Origin: Lactobacillales bacterium
GTDB lineage: Bacteria; Bacillota; Bacilli; Lactobacillales; Streptococcaceae
Assembly: GCA_031257815.1 (NCBI GenBank)
Contig: JAIRNX010000120.1
Coordinates: 1-9,844, forward strand
Direction: 5' to 3'
Length of the DNA: 9,844 bases
Both the position numbers and the translations under genes were made by a program. The notes under the pieces are model-generated. The model was not told the DNA's origin, ran no database searches, and saw nothing but the letters and a program-made list of their open reading frames with translations. This document shows positions 1 to 7,150 of the stretch, piece after piece (position 1 is the stretch's first letter; each line of letters begins with the position of its first letter).

Positions 1-1061
1 ACCCTTCTGCTTGCCTACCAACAGCTGCAATAGTGGACTTTCGCAAAGTATTGGGAACAGGCGGCAGTCAAAATTTTACACCTCTTTTGTTAGAAAAAAT
101 TAAGAACCGTTTAGTTAAAAATGAACAAGTAGTTTTACTACTAAATCGGCGAGGATATTCTTCATTTATGATGTGCCGAGACTGCGGTTATGTCTTGCAG
201 TGTCCAAATTGCGATATTTCTTTAACTTTACATATGGTAACTAAAGCGATGAAATGTCATTATTGTGGATATGAAGAAAGTGTTCCCATCAGTTGTCCTA
301 GTTGTAAAAGCAATCATATTCGTTATTATGGTACTGGAACGCAAAAGGTAGAAGAAGAGCTACAAAAGTTAATCAAGGAAGCAAAAATTTTACGTATGGA
401 TCAAGATAATACACGTAAAAAAGGGGCTTATGAAAAGTTTTTAAAGCAATTTGCTGATCATAAATTTGATATTTTACTTGGAACACAGATGATTGCCAAG
501 GGTCTGGATTTTGAAAATGTTACTTTAGTTGGTGTGTTAAACGCAGATACAGCACTAAATTTACCTGACTTTCGTGCAAGTGAGAAAACTTTTCAGCTTT
601 TAACGCAGGTAAGTGGGCGTGCAGGACGTGGTGCAAAAGCTGGTGAAGTAATTATTCAAACTTTTAATCCTAAGCATTATGCAATTCAGCTCTCCAAAAA
701 TCACGACTATGAAGCGTTCTACCAAAAAGAAATGCAAATGCGTCACTTTGCTGGTTATCCGCCGTTTTTTTACACCGTACAGCTAACTGTCTCTCACCAA
801 GAAGAAAACAAAGCAGTAAAGCAAATATATCGCATTGCCAAGGCGCTGAAAAGAAAAATCAGTTCCAGCACTAAGCTGTTAGGACCTGTGCCAAAAACAG
901 TTATGCGGGTGAATAAGCGGTACTATTATCGTATATTGATAAAATACAAACAGGAGTTGCAGCTTAATCAATGGCTTAAGCAACTAGAAGAAGCTATACA
1001 AAAAGAAAAGATCCGTGGTTTGACACTTGAGATTGATTCAGAACCGCAAGGATTTATGTAA
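1..1061 (+). CDS. priA: Primosomal protein N' (PriA helicase), 3' part, cut by window start
   Basis: Superfamily 2 DNA helicase that recognises stalled forks and restarts replication by loading the replicative helicase through the primosome. The reading frame is open from base 3, so the GTG at 33 is internal and not the start; the N-terminal DNA-binding part and Walker motifs lie outside the window. Visible here: the PriA zinc-binding insert with its eight cysteines as four CxxC-like pairs (about bases 171-310, from CRDC through CPSC), then the helicase C-terminal lobe with GTQMIAKGLDFEN (about 480-525) and the arginine-finger motif QVSGRAGRG (about 607-633), and the C-terminal domain ending EPQGFM. 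About 350 residues of a family usually near 750-800 are present. In many Firmicutes priA is followed by fmt and rsmB; here ftsW follows after 50 bp, which is unusual. Identity is firm because the zinc insert inside the helicase core is specific to PriA. Confidence 0.95.
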   Translation, partial: PSACLPTAAIVDFRKVLGTGGSQNFTPLLLEKIKNRLVKNEQVVLLLNRRGYSSFMMCRDCGYVLQCPNCDISLTLHMVTKAMKCHYCGYEESVPISCPSCKSNHIRYYGTGTQKVEEELQKLIKEAKILRMDQDNTRKKGAYEKFLKQFADHKFDILLGTQMIAKGLDFENVTLVGVLNADTALNLPDFRASEKTFQLLTQVSGRAGRGAKAGEVIIQTFNPKHYAIQLSKNHDYEAFYQKEMQMRHFAGYPPFFYTVQLTVSHQEENKAVKQIYRIAKALKRKISSSTKLLGPVPKTVMRVNKRYYYRILIKYKQELQLNQWLKQLEEAIQKEKIRGLTLEIDSEPQGFM

Positions 1062-1111
1062 AGATACAAAAAAATAAAAACAAATCTTGTTTTTTGGGAG
1101 GCCTGTTTAAA

Positions 1112-2299
1112 ATGCCAAACAAAATTTTAAAACGATATTTTTTAAATTATTCTATTTTAATTCCATACTTAATTTTAAATGTTATTGGTTTGATTATGGT
1201 TTATAGCTCAACCAGTTATATGAAAGCTATCTCTGATGAAAATTCTGCAAAAATTGTAATGACACAAGCAATTTTTTTAATTATTAGTCTGATATTAATG
1301 GCTGTTATCTATAAAGTTAAAACTGAATTTTTAAAAAACACTGCTTTAATCAAAATTTTATTTACTTCAGGCATAGTTTTGCTGGTAGCAACATTAATTT
1401 TTGGAATACCCATTAATGGTTCTAAAGGGTGGCTGCATTTTGGCTTTATTTCTATTCAACCTGCTGAGTATTTTAAATTTTTAATTCCTTGGTTTTTAGC
1501 CAATGAATTTGCAAAAAGACAACGCGAGATTCAAAAGGGCGAGTTTATGATTTTTTGGACGCCTATTTTTATGATTTTAGTAGCCATTGCTTTAGTTGTA
1601 GCGATGCCAGATTTAGGAAATGTGGTTATTTTAGCATTAATGTTGATCGTTGTATTGGCAATTAGCGGGATTTCTTATCGTTGGACAATGATTTTGGCAC
1701 CATTATTCATTTTAGGGAGCTTTTTTTTAACTCAAATCGTGTTAGCTTCTAAAGGAAAATTTGTCCCCTCATATGTTTATTCTCGCTTTCAAGCTTTTGC
1801 AAATCCATTTGCTAAAGGTATTTTGCAAGATCAAGGACATCAGTTGGCAAACTCTTACTATGCAATTTATAATGGCGGTTGGTTTGGTCGTGGTTTGGGA
1901 AATAGTATTGAGAAAAAGGGATATTTGCCCGAAGCACATACGGATTTTATTTTTCCTGTAGTGGTGGAAGAGCTGGGTGCGGTAATGTCTTTGCTTATTT
2001 TAGGGTTATTGATTTACTTGATTACACGAATTTTATTAGTGGGCATTCGCGCAACAAAACCATTTAACTCAATTATTGCCTTAGGTATTGGTGGTATGAT
2101 GTTTATTCAGCTATTTATTAACCTTGGAGGAGTGATTGGTTTAATTCCTTCAACAGGTGTAACTTTCCCTTTTTTGTCACAAGGCGGGAATAGTATTTTA
2201 GTACTATCAATTGGCATTGCCTTAGTTTTAAATATCAGTGCTGATGAGAGTCGAACTAATTATCAACTTTATCACTCTCAACATGTACAAAATGACTGA
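1112..2299 (+). CDS. ftsW: Septal peptidoglycan glycosyltransferase FtsW (SEDS family)
   Basis: SEDS-family polytopic membrane protein that polymerises lipid II into septal glycan strands with its partner class B PBP. An upstream TTG at 1094 keeps the frame open, but ATG 1112 is chosen because GGGAGG at 1096-1101 sits 10 nt before it, giving 395 aa, a normal length. Many hydrophobic segments span the chain. Family motifs: PAEYFKF (about residue 117), MPDLGNVV, NGGWFGRGLGNSIEKKGYLPE (about 254-275), HTDFIFPVVVEELG with the conserved catalytic-type Asp at about 278, and PSTGVTFPFLSQGGNS near the C-terminus. The QLANSYYAIYNGG...GLGNSIEKKG block resembles FtsW and not RodA, whose equivalent segment has a different Gly-rich loop. 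It lies between priA and divIC; another divisome gene as downstream neighbour fits its role. No clear promoter is visible just upstream, so it may be read through from priA. Confidence 0.9.
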   Translation: MPNKILKRYFLNYSILIPYLILNVIGLIMVYSSTSYMKAISDENSAKIVMTQAIFLIISLILMAVIYKVKTEFLKNTALIKILFTSGIVLLVATLIFGIPINGSKGWLHFGFISIQPAEYFKFLIPWFLANEFAKRQREIQKGEFMIFWTPIFMILVAIALVVAMPDLGNVVILALMLIVVLAISGISYRWTMILAPLFILGSFFLTQIVLASKGKFVPSYVYSRFQAFANPFAKGILQDQGHQLANSYYAIYNGGWFGRGLGNSIEKKGYLPEAHTDFIFPVVVEELGAVMSLLILGLLIYLITRILLVGIRATKPFNSIIALGIGGMMFIQLFINLGGVIGLIPSTGVTFPFLSQGGNSILVLSIGIALVLNISADESRTNYQLYHSQHVQND

Positions 2300-2374
2300 C
2301 TTTTTACTTGTTTGTCAAATTTAAAATTTATGAATTTGGTTCTTTAGAATTTTTACACGTGTTTGGCATTGATA

Positions 2375-2403
2375 TAGACGTTAATACTTGATATTGCTAT
2401 AAT
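2375..2403 (+). promoter_or_regulatory. Sigma-A-type promoter for divIC, extended -10
   Basis: A perfect TATAAT at 2398-2403 is preceded by TGC (extended -10), with TAGACG at 2375-2380 (4 of 6 to TTGACA) at the optimal 17-bp spacing. It lies about 65 bp before the divIC start in a 167-bp gap after ftsW, so it probably drives divIC, the S1-domain gene and tilS. The rest of the gap (2300-2466) holds only a weak AT hairpin (CAAATT 2316-2321 with AATTTG 2333-2338) without a proper T tract, so I do not call a terminator there. Confidence 0.65.
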
Positions 2404-2466
2404 GGCTATGACTTTGAAAATGTTTTAGTTTCATTTTTTCATTTTGTTTTTTTACGAGGTCTTATT

Positions 2467-2835
2467 ATGAAAGTTAAAGAAAATATTACAACCTTAAATA
2501 ACGATTATATAAAGAAACTTAAGATTAAAGAAAAAGAAAAGTATCAAGAGCTTGTTTTTCGTCGTCGAAGATTAGGAATGTTTGCTTTTATTAGCGTGGT
2601 TATATTTTCTTTTATTGCGATTCAGCTAAAGATAAATTATGATAAAGTAGTAAAAGCGAGCGTTATCAGAAATAAGGTTGTAAAACAGCAAGAAATTTTA
2701 AAAAAACAAAAAGAAAAATTAAAAAAAGAAGCTAAATTATTAGAAGATGAAGATTATGTAGCTAAGGTAGCTCGAAGCAAATATTATTTTTCAAAAGAAT
2801 GGGAAAAAATTTATACTGTTCCTGAGTCTTGGTAG
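2467..2835 (+). CDS. divIC: Septum formation initiator DivIC (FtsB-like)
   Basis: Small bitopic divisome protein of the DivIC/FtsB family, which forms a complex with FtsL and DivIB/FtsQ and helps activate FtsW and its PBP partner at midcell. The 122-aa product has a basic cytoplasmic N-terminus ending in FRRRR, one membrane segment (about residues 37-54), and an extracellular Lys/Glu-rich coiled coil (about 57-95). A short C-terminal region with DEDYVAKVARSKYYFSKEWEKIY follows, matching the family pattern around 'YVEKLARKKYYYSKEGE'. A GAGG at 2456-2459 lies 7 nt before ATG 2467. The size, topology and position before the S1-domain gene and tilS make this a confident call. The gene has its own promoter at 2375-2403. 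Confidence 0.9.
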   Translation: MKVKENITTLNNDYIKKLKIKEKEKYQELVFRRRRLGMFAFISVVIFSFIAIQLKINYDKVVKASVIRNKVVKQQEILKKQKEKLKKEAKLLEDEDYVAKVARSKYYFSKEWEKIYTVPESW

Positions 2836-2899
2836 GACAAATTAAAATCGGAAATAAATTAAATTTGTTAAAACAAAATCATGGAGGGAATCGTTTTAA

Positions 2900-3352
2900 A
2901 TGTCAATCGAAGTAGGTTCTGTCTTACAAGGGAAAATTACAGGAATTACAAATTTTGGAGCATTTATTCAGCTACCAAACGGCAGTAGTGGATTAGTTCA
3001 CATTAGTGAAGTTTCTACAGAGTTTATTAAAGATATAAGTGATGCTTTAAGCGTTGGAGACGAAGTCAATGTAAAAGTTGTATCAGTATCAAATGATGGC
3101 AAAATTGCTTTATCTATTAAACAAACTATGGAGGCGGTTGATCATAAAAATGATTTTGCTTCTTCCCAAAAGAGATTACATTCTTTTGAAAATAATCGTA
3201 AAAATGTAAATAAAAGAAATAATAGAGCAAAATCAAATAAAGGTTTTGATGCTTTAATGAGCTCTTTTTTAAAGAATAGCGAAGAGCGGCTATTTTCTAT
3301 TCGTAGGAATACAGAGGGCAAAAGAGGCGGACGCGGCGGTCGCCGTTCATAA
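2900..3352 (+). CDS. yabR: S1-domain RNA-binding protein (YabR-like)
   Basis: A 150-aa protein with one S1 (OB-fold) domain at residues 3-75, shown by GSVLQGKITGITNFGAFIQL, GLVHISEVS and VGDEVNVKVVSV...GKIALSIK. It is expected to bind RNA in the cytoplasm. After a polar, Asn/Lys-rich linker, the C-terminus carries a conserved-looking FDALMSSFLKNSEERL segment and a very basic GKRGGRGGRRS end, which could add RNA or ribosome contact. B. subtilis YabR, in the same position between divIC and the tilS region, has this architecture; its exact function is not well established, so the symbol indicates orthology by context. RBS GGAGGG at 2883-2888, 11 nt before ATG. It lies 64 bp after divIC and 28 bp before tilS, consistent with one operon. 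Confidence 0.88.
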   Translation: MSIEVGSVLQGKITGITNFGAFIQLPNGSSGLVHISEVSTEFIKDISDALSVGDEVNVKVVSVSNDGKIALSIKQTMEAVDHKNDFASSQKRLHSFENNRKNVNKRNNRAKSNKGFDALMSSFLKNSEERLFSIRRNTEGKRGGRGGRRS

Positions 3353-3380
3353 TCTTACTTAGCCTGGAGAAAATAATGAA

Positions 3381-4724
3381 ATGAAAAAGAGGTTTTTAGA
3401 GCATCTACAAAAAACAAAGTTACTATTGTTTAGAGAGAAAATTTTATTAGCAGTTTCAGGCGGTGTTGATTCGATTGTTTTACTTTCTTTATTGGTAGAA
3501 CTTCAAAAAATGTTTCAGTGGGAAATTGCCGTTGTTCATGTCAATCATAAATTGCGCCTTGAAAGCGCTAAAGAAGCATTGTTTGTGAAAAAGATGGCAA
3601 ACGATTTTCAATTAGCTTATTTTGAAAAATCATGGTTAAAAGGTCTGGGGCAAAAAGTGGCGGTTGAAAAAAAAGCTCGAGTATTTCGTTATAATTATTT
3701 TGCTTCTTTAATGCAAGAATTTGGCTTTACTTCTTTGGTAACTGCGCATCATGGTGACGATCAGATTGAAACGCAAATAATGAAATGGATTCGGGGCAAT
3801 TTTCTTGGCAGTTTGAAAGGGATTTTGCAAGTACAAGCTTTTGCAAATGGTAGACTTGTTCGTCCCCTTTTGCCATTTGCGAAAAAAGATTTATATCAAG
3901 AAGCAAAAAGGCGGCAATTAAGTTATTATGAAGATGCTAGTAATCAAGATGAAAAATATTTTCGCAATCGGATTCGTAAGCAAATTTTGCCTGTTGTAAA
4001 AAAGGAAAATCCTAAGGCTGTTGTTTGTGCCAATCGTTTTTCCAAGCAGGTTTCTTTTTTTGAAGAATTATTAAAAGAGAGCTTTGCTGAATGGTTTAAT
4101 GAAAATGATATTTTAGACTTAGATGCTTTTTTGCTTTTAAGTGAAGCAAAACAATATCTTTATTTAATGATTTATTTTACACAAATGAAAATTATTTTAA
4201 CTGATGCGAAATTAGAGATGATTTTAGAAGTGTTGTTTGATAATGCCAAACCAAATTGGAAATTTCAAATTTCAGATGATTTTTGTTTTGTTAAAGCTTA
4301 TAAAAAAGCTTATGTAACAAATTGCTTAAAAGAAGCAGATGATACAAAATATGTTCTGAGTTTAAATGAAAGTGTTTGGCTGTCAGAAAATCAATGGCTG
4401 GGATTTGGGGTCAACTATTGCAAAAGTGATGGGTACGTGGTTGAAAGATACCATACTCCTTTAGCAAAAATTGTTGCAAGACATCCTAAATTAGGGGACC
4501 GGCTTGCTTTAACACCTACATTTTCTAAAAAAATTGCACGTTTATTTATAGATGAAAAAGTGCCAGCAATTAAGCGTTCAAAGCAATGGCTGGTAGAAGA
4601 TAAGCGAGGTATTTTATTTATCCCAGAATTCAAATATTCTTATTTGAGTCAAGATGTGGGAGATGATAAAATGACAAATGAAATTGTTTATGTAAATACC
4701 AACAGCGAGAATATGCATGTTTGA
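3381..4724 (+). CDS. tilS: tRNA(Ile)-lysidine synthetase TilS
   Basis: ATP-dependent enzyme that converts C34 of the CAU-anticodon tRNA-Ile to lysidine, switching it from Met to Ile identity; usually essential. The N-terminal PP-loop ATPase domain shows SGGVDS at residues 26-31, VVHVNHKLR at about 51-59 and TAHHGDDQIET at 121-131, all TilS signatures. The C-terminal domain has HPKLGDRLALTPTFSKKIARLFIDEKVPAIKR followed by WLVEDKRGILFIPEF, typical of TilS. Length is 447 aa, normal for Firmicutes. The start at ATG 3381 is supported by TGGAGA at 3365-3370 with 10-nt spacing; the ATG at 3376 is out of frame and stops after one codon. ftsH follows after only 49 bp, with no hpt gene between, unlike most Firmicutes. 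Confidence 0.95.
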   Translation: MKKRFLEHLQKTKLLLFREKILLAVSGGVDSIVLLSLLVELQKMFQWEIAVVHVNHKLRLESAKEALFVKKMANDFQLAYFEKSWLKGLGQKVAVEKKARVFRYNYFASLMQEFGFTSLVTAHHGDDQIETQIMKWIRGNFLGSLKGILQVQAFANGRLVRPLLPFAKKDLYQEAKRRQLSYYEDASNQDEKYFRNRIRKQILPVVKKENPKAVVCANRFSKQVSFFEELLKESFAEWFNENDILDLDAFLLLSEAKQYLYLMIYFTQMKIILTDAKLEMILEVLFDNAKPNWKFQISDDFCFVKAYKKAYVTNCLKEADDTKYVLSLNESVWLSENQWLGFGVNYCKSDGYVVERYHTPLAKIVARHPKLGDRLALTPTFSKKIARLFIDEKVPAIKRSKQWLVEDKRGILFIPEFKYSYLSQDVGDDKMTNEIVYVNTNSENMHV

Positions 4725-4750
4725 AAAAGATATTTTAAAAATTTTATATT
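4721..4750 (+). promoter_or_regulatory. Candidate promoter for ftsH
   Basis: TTGAAA at 4721-4726 (5 of 6 to consensus) overlaps the tilS stop, with TATATT at 4745-4750 (5 of 6) after an 18-bp spacer, about 23 bp before ATG 4774. The surrounding DNA is very AT-rich, so a chance match is possible. No terminator separates tilS and ftsH, so ftsH is probably also reached by read-through. I see no CIRCE or clear CtsR operator here. Confidence 0.35.
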
Positions 4751-4773
4751 CTAAATAGAAAGAGAGAAACTTT

Positions 4774-6762
4774 ATGAATAAGAAGAAAAAGGGAAGTTTT
4801 TTAAAAAGTTCTCTATTTTCTATTTTAGTGTTAATTGCTTTAGTAGGAGTAGTGCAAATTGCTTTTAATGGTTCAAGCAGGATTGTAAAGGATATTAACT
4901 ATTCAGAATTTATTATACAATTAAAAGCTGGCGATATTTCGAAATTTTCGGTCCAACCAGCTGGTGGTGTTTATGAAGTAACAGGAATTTATAAAAATAA
5001 ACAACAAATCAAAAATACCGGTGGTTTAACTACTTTTGGTTTATCAGATACTTCTACGAAAAATTTTGCAACAGTGATTTTGCCAAGTGACTCAACAATT
5101 GCAAACATTCAAAAATTAGCAGAAGAAACGAAAGCAAATTTTATTGTTAAAGAAGAATCTTCTAGTGGTATGTGGATTTCGCTTGGAATGACTCTACTGC
5201 CAGTTATTCTGATCTTTATTTTCTTTTATGTAATGATGGGCAGCACTCAGCAAGGTGGCGGACGTGGGGTCATGTCTTTTGGTAAGTCAAAAGCCAAAGA
5301 GGCCGATAAAAAAGCCAACAAAATTCGTTTTTCTGATGTTGCAGGTGCAGAAGAGGAAAAGCAAGAGTTAGTGGAAGTTGTAGAGTTTTTAAAGGATCCG
5401 AGTAGATTTGCAGCTTTAGGTGCAAGAATCCCTGCAGGGGTATTATTAGAAGGAACGCCCGGAACAGGTAAAACATTATTAGCCAAAGCCGTTGCTGGGG
5501 AAGCGGGCGTACCGTTTTATCCAATTTCCGGATCAGATTTTGTGGAAATGTTTGTCGGTGTTGGTGCAAGTCGCGTGCGTGATTTATTTGAGAAAGCTAA
5601 AAAAAATGCTCCGGCAATTATCTTTATTGATGAAATAGATGCCGTTGGTCGTCAACGTGGCGCTGGAATGGGCGGCGGACATGATGAACGTGAACAAACG
5701 CTAAATCAGCTGTTGGTTGAAATGGATGGTTTTGGCGGTAATGAGGGCGTCATTGTCATTGCCGCTACTAACCGTTCAGATGTTTTAGATCCAGCCTTGC
5801 TTCGTCCAGGACGTTTTGATCGTCAGATTTTTGTTGGGCGTCCGGATGTAAAGGGGCGAGAAGCGATTTTACGTGTTCATGCTAAAAATAAGCCGTTAGC
5901 TGATGATGTAGATTTAAAGGTGGTAGCACAACAAACCCCAGGTTTTGCGGGTGCTGAGCTTGAAAATGTTTTAAATGAAGCTGCTTTAGTTGCAGCTCGC
6001 AGAGATAAAACACAAATCGACGCTTCGGATATTGATGAAGCAGAAGATCGGGTAATTGCCGGACCTGCGAAGAAGGATCGTGTGATTAATGAACAAGAAC
6101 GAAAGATGATTGCTTTTCATGAAGCAGGTCATACAATTGTTGGTTTAACCCTGTCAAATGCGCGAGTTGTACATAAGGTAACAATTGTCCCACGAGGGCG
6201 TGCTGGTGGTTATATGGTAGCTCTACCCAAAGAGGATCAAAATTTATTTTCAAAAGATGATATGTTTGAACAATTGACTGGTTTAATGGGTGGTCGTGTT
6301 GCCGAAGAAATTGTTTTTCAAAAGCAGACTACAGGTGCTTCAAATGACTTTGAACAAGCAACACAAATGGCACGTTCCATGGTTGCTGAGTATGGAATGA
6401 GTGAAAGGCTAGGCCCTATGCAATATGAAGGCAATCATGCTGTTTTTTTAGGTCGAGATTATGGACAAGGCAAAGGATATTCTGAGCGCGTCGCATATGA
6501 GATTGATGAAGAGGTGCGTCGCATTTTAACTGAGGCTCATGATAAAGCATATGAAATTATTCAAAATAATCGCAAGAAACATCAATTGATTGCGGAGAAG
6601 TTATTAAAGTTTGAAACTTTAGATGCAGCGCAGATTAAAACTTTATACGAAACAGGAGAAATGCCAACTGACGATGAAAATTCTAAAGAATCAACTAGAG
6701 CATTGACATTTGAAGAAGCTAAAAAAGCGTTAGAAGAAAAAGATAAAAAAGAACATAAATAA
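4774..6762 (+). CDS. ftsH: ATP-dependent zinc metalloprotease FtsH
   Basis: Membrane-anchored hexameric AAA+ protease that extracts and degrades misfolded or regulatory proteins. Order of parts: membrane segment 1 (about 13-31), extracytoplasmic domain (about 32-132), membrane segment 2 (about 133-155), Gly-rich linker, and AAA+ domain. The AAA+ domain has Walker A GTPGTGKT at 227-234, pore loop MFVG at 259-262, Walker B AIIFIDE at 281-287 and the second region of homology [20 protein letters not shown] at 331-350. The M41 protease domain has HEAGH at 449-453 and the third zinc ligand Asp525 in GASNDFEQ. Length is 662 aa, at the short end for this order because the acidic C-terminal tail is brief. 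Walker A carries Thr where nearly all FtsH have Pro (GPPGTGKT); the essential G and GKT are kept, so activity is expected. Ribosome binding is weak (AGAGAG at 4761-4766). A strong terminator follows the stop. Confidence 0.97.
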   Translation: MNKKKKGSFLKSSLFSILVLIALVGVVQIAFNGSSRIVKDINYSEFIIQLKAGDISKFSVQPAGGVYEVTGIYKNKQQIKNTGGLTTFGLSDTSTKNFATVILPSDSTIANIQKLAEETKANFIVKEESSSGMWISLGMTLLPVILIFIFFYVMMGSTQQGGGRGVMSFGKSKAKEADKKANKIRFSDVAGAEEEKQELVEVVEFLKDPSRFAALGARIPAGVLLEGTPGTGKTLLAKAVAGEAGVPFYPISGSDFVEMFVGVGASRVRDLFEKAKKNAPAIIFIDEIDAVGRQRGAGMGGGHDEREQTLNQLLVEMDGFGGNEGVIVIAATNRSDVLDPALLRPGRFDRQIFVGRPDVKGREAILRVHAKNKPLADDVDLKVVAQQTPGFAGAELENVLNEAALVAARRDKTQIDASDIDEAEDRVIAGPAKKDRVINEQERKMIAFHEAGHTIVGLTLSNARVVHKVTIVPRGRAGGYMVALPKEDQNLFSKDDMFEQLTGLMGGRVAEEIVFQKQTTGASNDFEQATQMARSMVAEYGMSERLGPMQYEGNHAVFLGRDYGQGKGYSERVAYEIDEEVRRILTEAHDKAYEIIQNNRKKHQLIAEKLLKFETLDAAQIKTLYETGEMPTDDENSKESTRALTFEEAKKALEEKDKKEHK

Positions 6763-6768
6763 GTAAGG

Positions 6769-6801
6769 AAAAACAATCATTGAAATTTAATGATTGTTTT
6801 T
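6769..6801 (+). terminator. Intrinsic terminator after ftsH
   Basis: A perfect 13-bp inverted repeat, AAAAACAATCATT at 6769-6781 with AATGATTGTTTTT at 6789-6801, encloses a 7-nt loop and ends in a run of five T, then GTTT. It starts seven bases after the ftsH stop codon and closes the divIC-S1-tilS-ftsH unit. The A tract on the left arm would also let it work, less well, on the other strand. Confidence 0.85.
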
Positions 6802-6805
6802 GTTT

Positions 6806-6937
6806 GCCTAGCATGGGTAAACCCTAACGGGTGAAAGTTTTGAACACGTCCTTGTAACGGAAAGTGTATAGAGCTCAGCAAGGGTGTCCATCGTGAAGCT
6901 CAAGGCAAAACTTTGGTCTGACGAATAGAAATCACAT
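6806..6937 (+). mobile_element. Remnant resembling a group II intron 5' (domain I) region
   Basis: The segment contains GGGTAAACCCTAACGGGTGAAAG, then a stretch with ACACGTCCTTGTAACGGA, AGAGCTCAGCAAGGGTGTCC and GGTCTGACGAATAGAAA. From memory this succession matches domain I of a common bacterial group II intron class, which reads roughly 'gggtaaagcctaacgggtgaaagtcccg ... gagctcagcaagggtgtcca ... ggtctgacgaacagaaa'. Compared with that recollection it carries changes (GTTTT for GTCCCG) and lacks part of the block between 'gtgtcca' and 'ggcaaa', so it looks decayed. No intron-encoded reverse transcriptase/maturase, domain V or 3' end follows; the fragment stops where the 104-bp inverted-repeat element begins. 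It is non-coding. The assignment rests on recall and needs an Rfam or BLAST check. Confidence 0.45.
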
Positions 6938-7041
6938 ATATAGCAGTTTGCAAAAAGCTTGGCATTAAGAATAAAAGTTTCGGATAAGTTTACACAATTT
7001 ACTCAAATTATCCATATCTAACTTTTTGCAAATTGCTATAT
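6938..7041. mobile_element. 104-bp MITE-like inverted-repeat element
   Basis: The two ends are 20-bp inverted repeats (6938-6957 and 7022-7041) with one mismatch; the shared core reads TATAGCA(G/A)TTTGCAAAAAG. Inside, GGATAAGTTT (6983-6992) can pair with AAATTATCC (7004-7012), giving a nested stem. TA dinucleotides border the TAGCA/TGCTA ends, which would fit an element using a TA target as IS630/mariner-type transposases do, but this is only a guess. There is no reading frame inside. As RNA the whole unit would fold into one long hairpin, which could also act as an insulating structure between the ftsH terminator and the srtA promoter. Confidence 0.55.
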
Positions 7042-7104
7042 TATACGATTGATCAGAACATATATTTTTAGCTTTTAGTTATTCTTAAATACCGATAAAT
7101 AAAA

Positions 7105-7123
7105 ATGCTATAATGCATAGCAT
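7105..7123 (+). promoter_or_regulatory. srtA promoter (extended -10) within a 7-bp dyad
   Basis: TATAAT at 7109-7114 with TG at 7106-7107 forms an extended -10, about 37 bp before the srtA start; no good -35 lies at 16-18 bp, which an extended -10 can tolerate. The hexamer is inside a perfect inverted repeat, ATGCTAT (7105-7111) and ATAGCAT (7117-7123), separated by 5 bp. That could be an operator or a coincidence of the AT-rich sequence. The rest of 7042-7150 shows nothing else I can name. Confidence 0.6.
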
Positions 7124-7150
7124 AAGGCTCGAACAAGGAGTTAACTATTT

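Noticed and set aside
1076..1094. AAAAACAA/TTGTTTTT hairpin between priA and ftsW, as a terminator
   Set aside because: The stem is nearly all A-T with a 3-nt loop, too weak for a confident terminator, and it ends right beside the ftsW ribosome site.
1761..1961. 66-codon + frame inside ftsW
   Set aside because: Out-of-frame shadow of ftsW, with no ribosome site and no family likeness.
4415..4633. 72-codon minus-strand frame opposite the tilS 3' part
   Set aside because: Antisense shadow of the conserved TilS C-terminal domain.
5247..5569. Minus-strand frames of 79 and 99 codons opposite ftsH
   Set aside because: They mirror the highly conserved AAA+ coding region, overlap each other and have no independent support.
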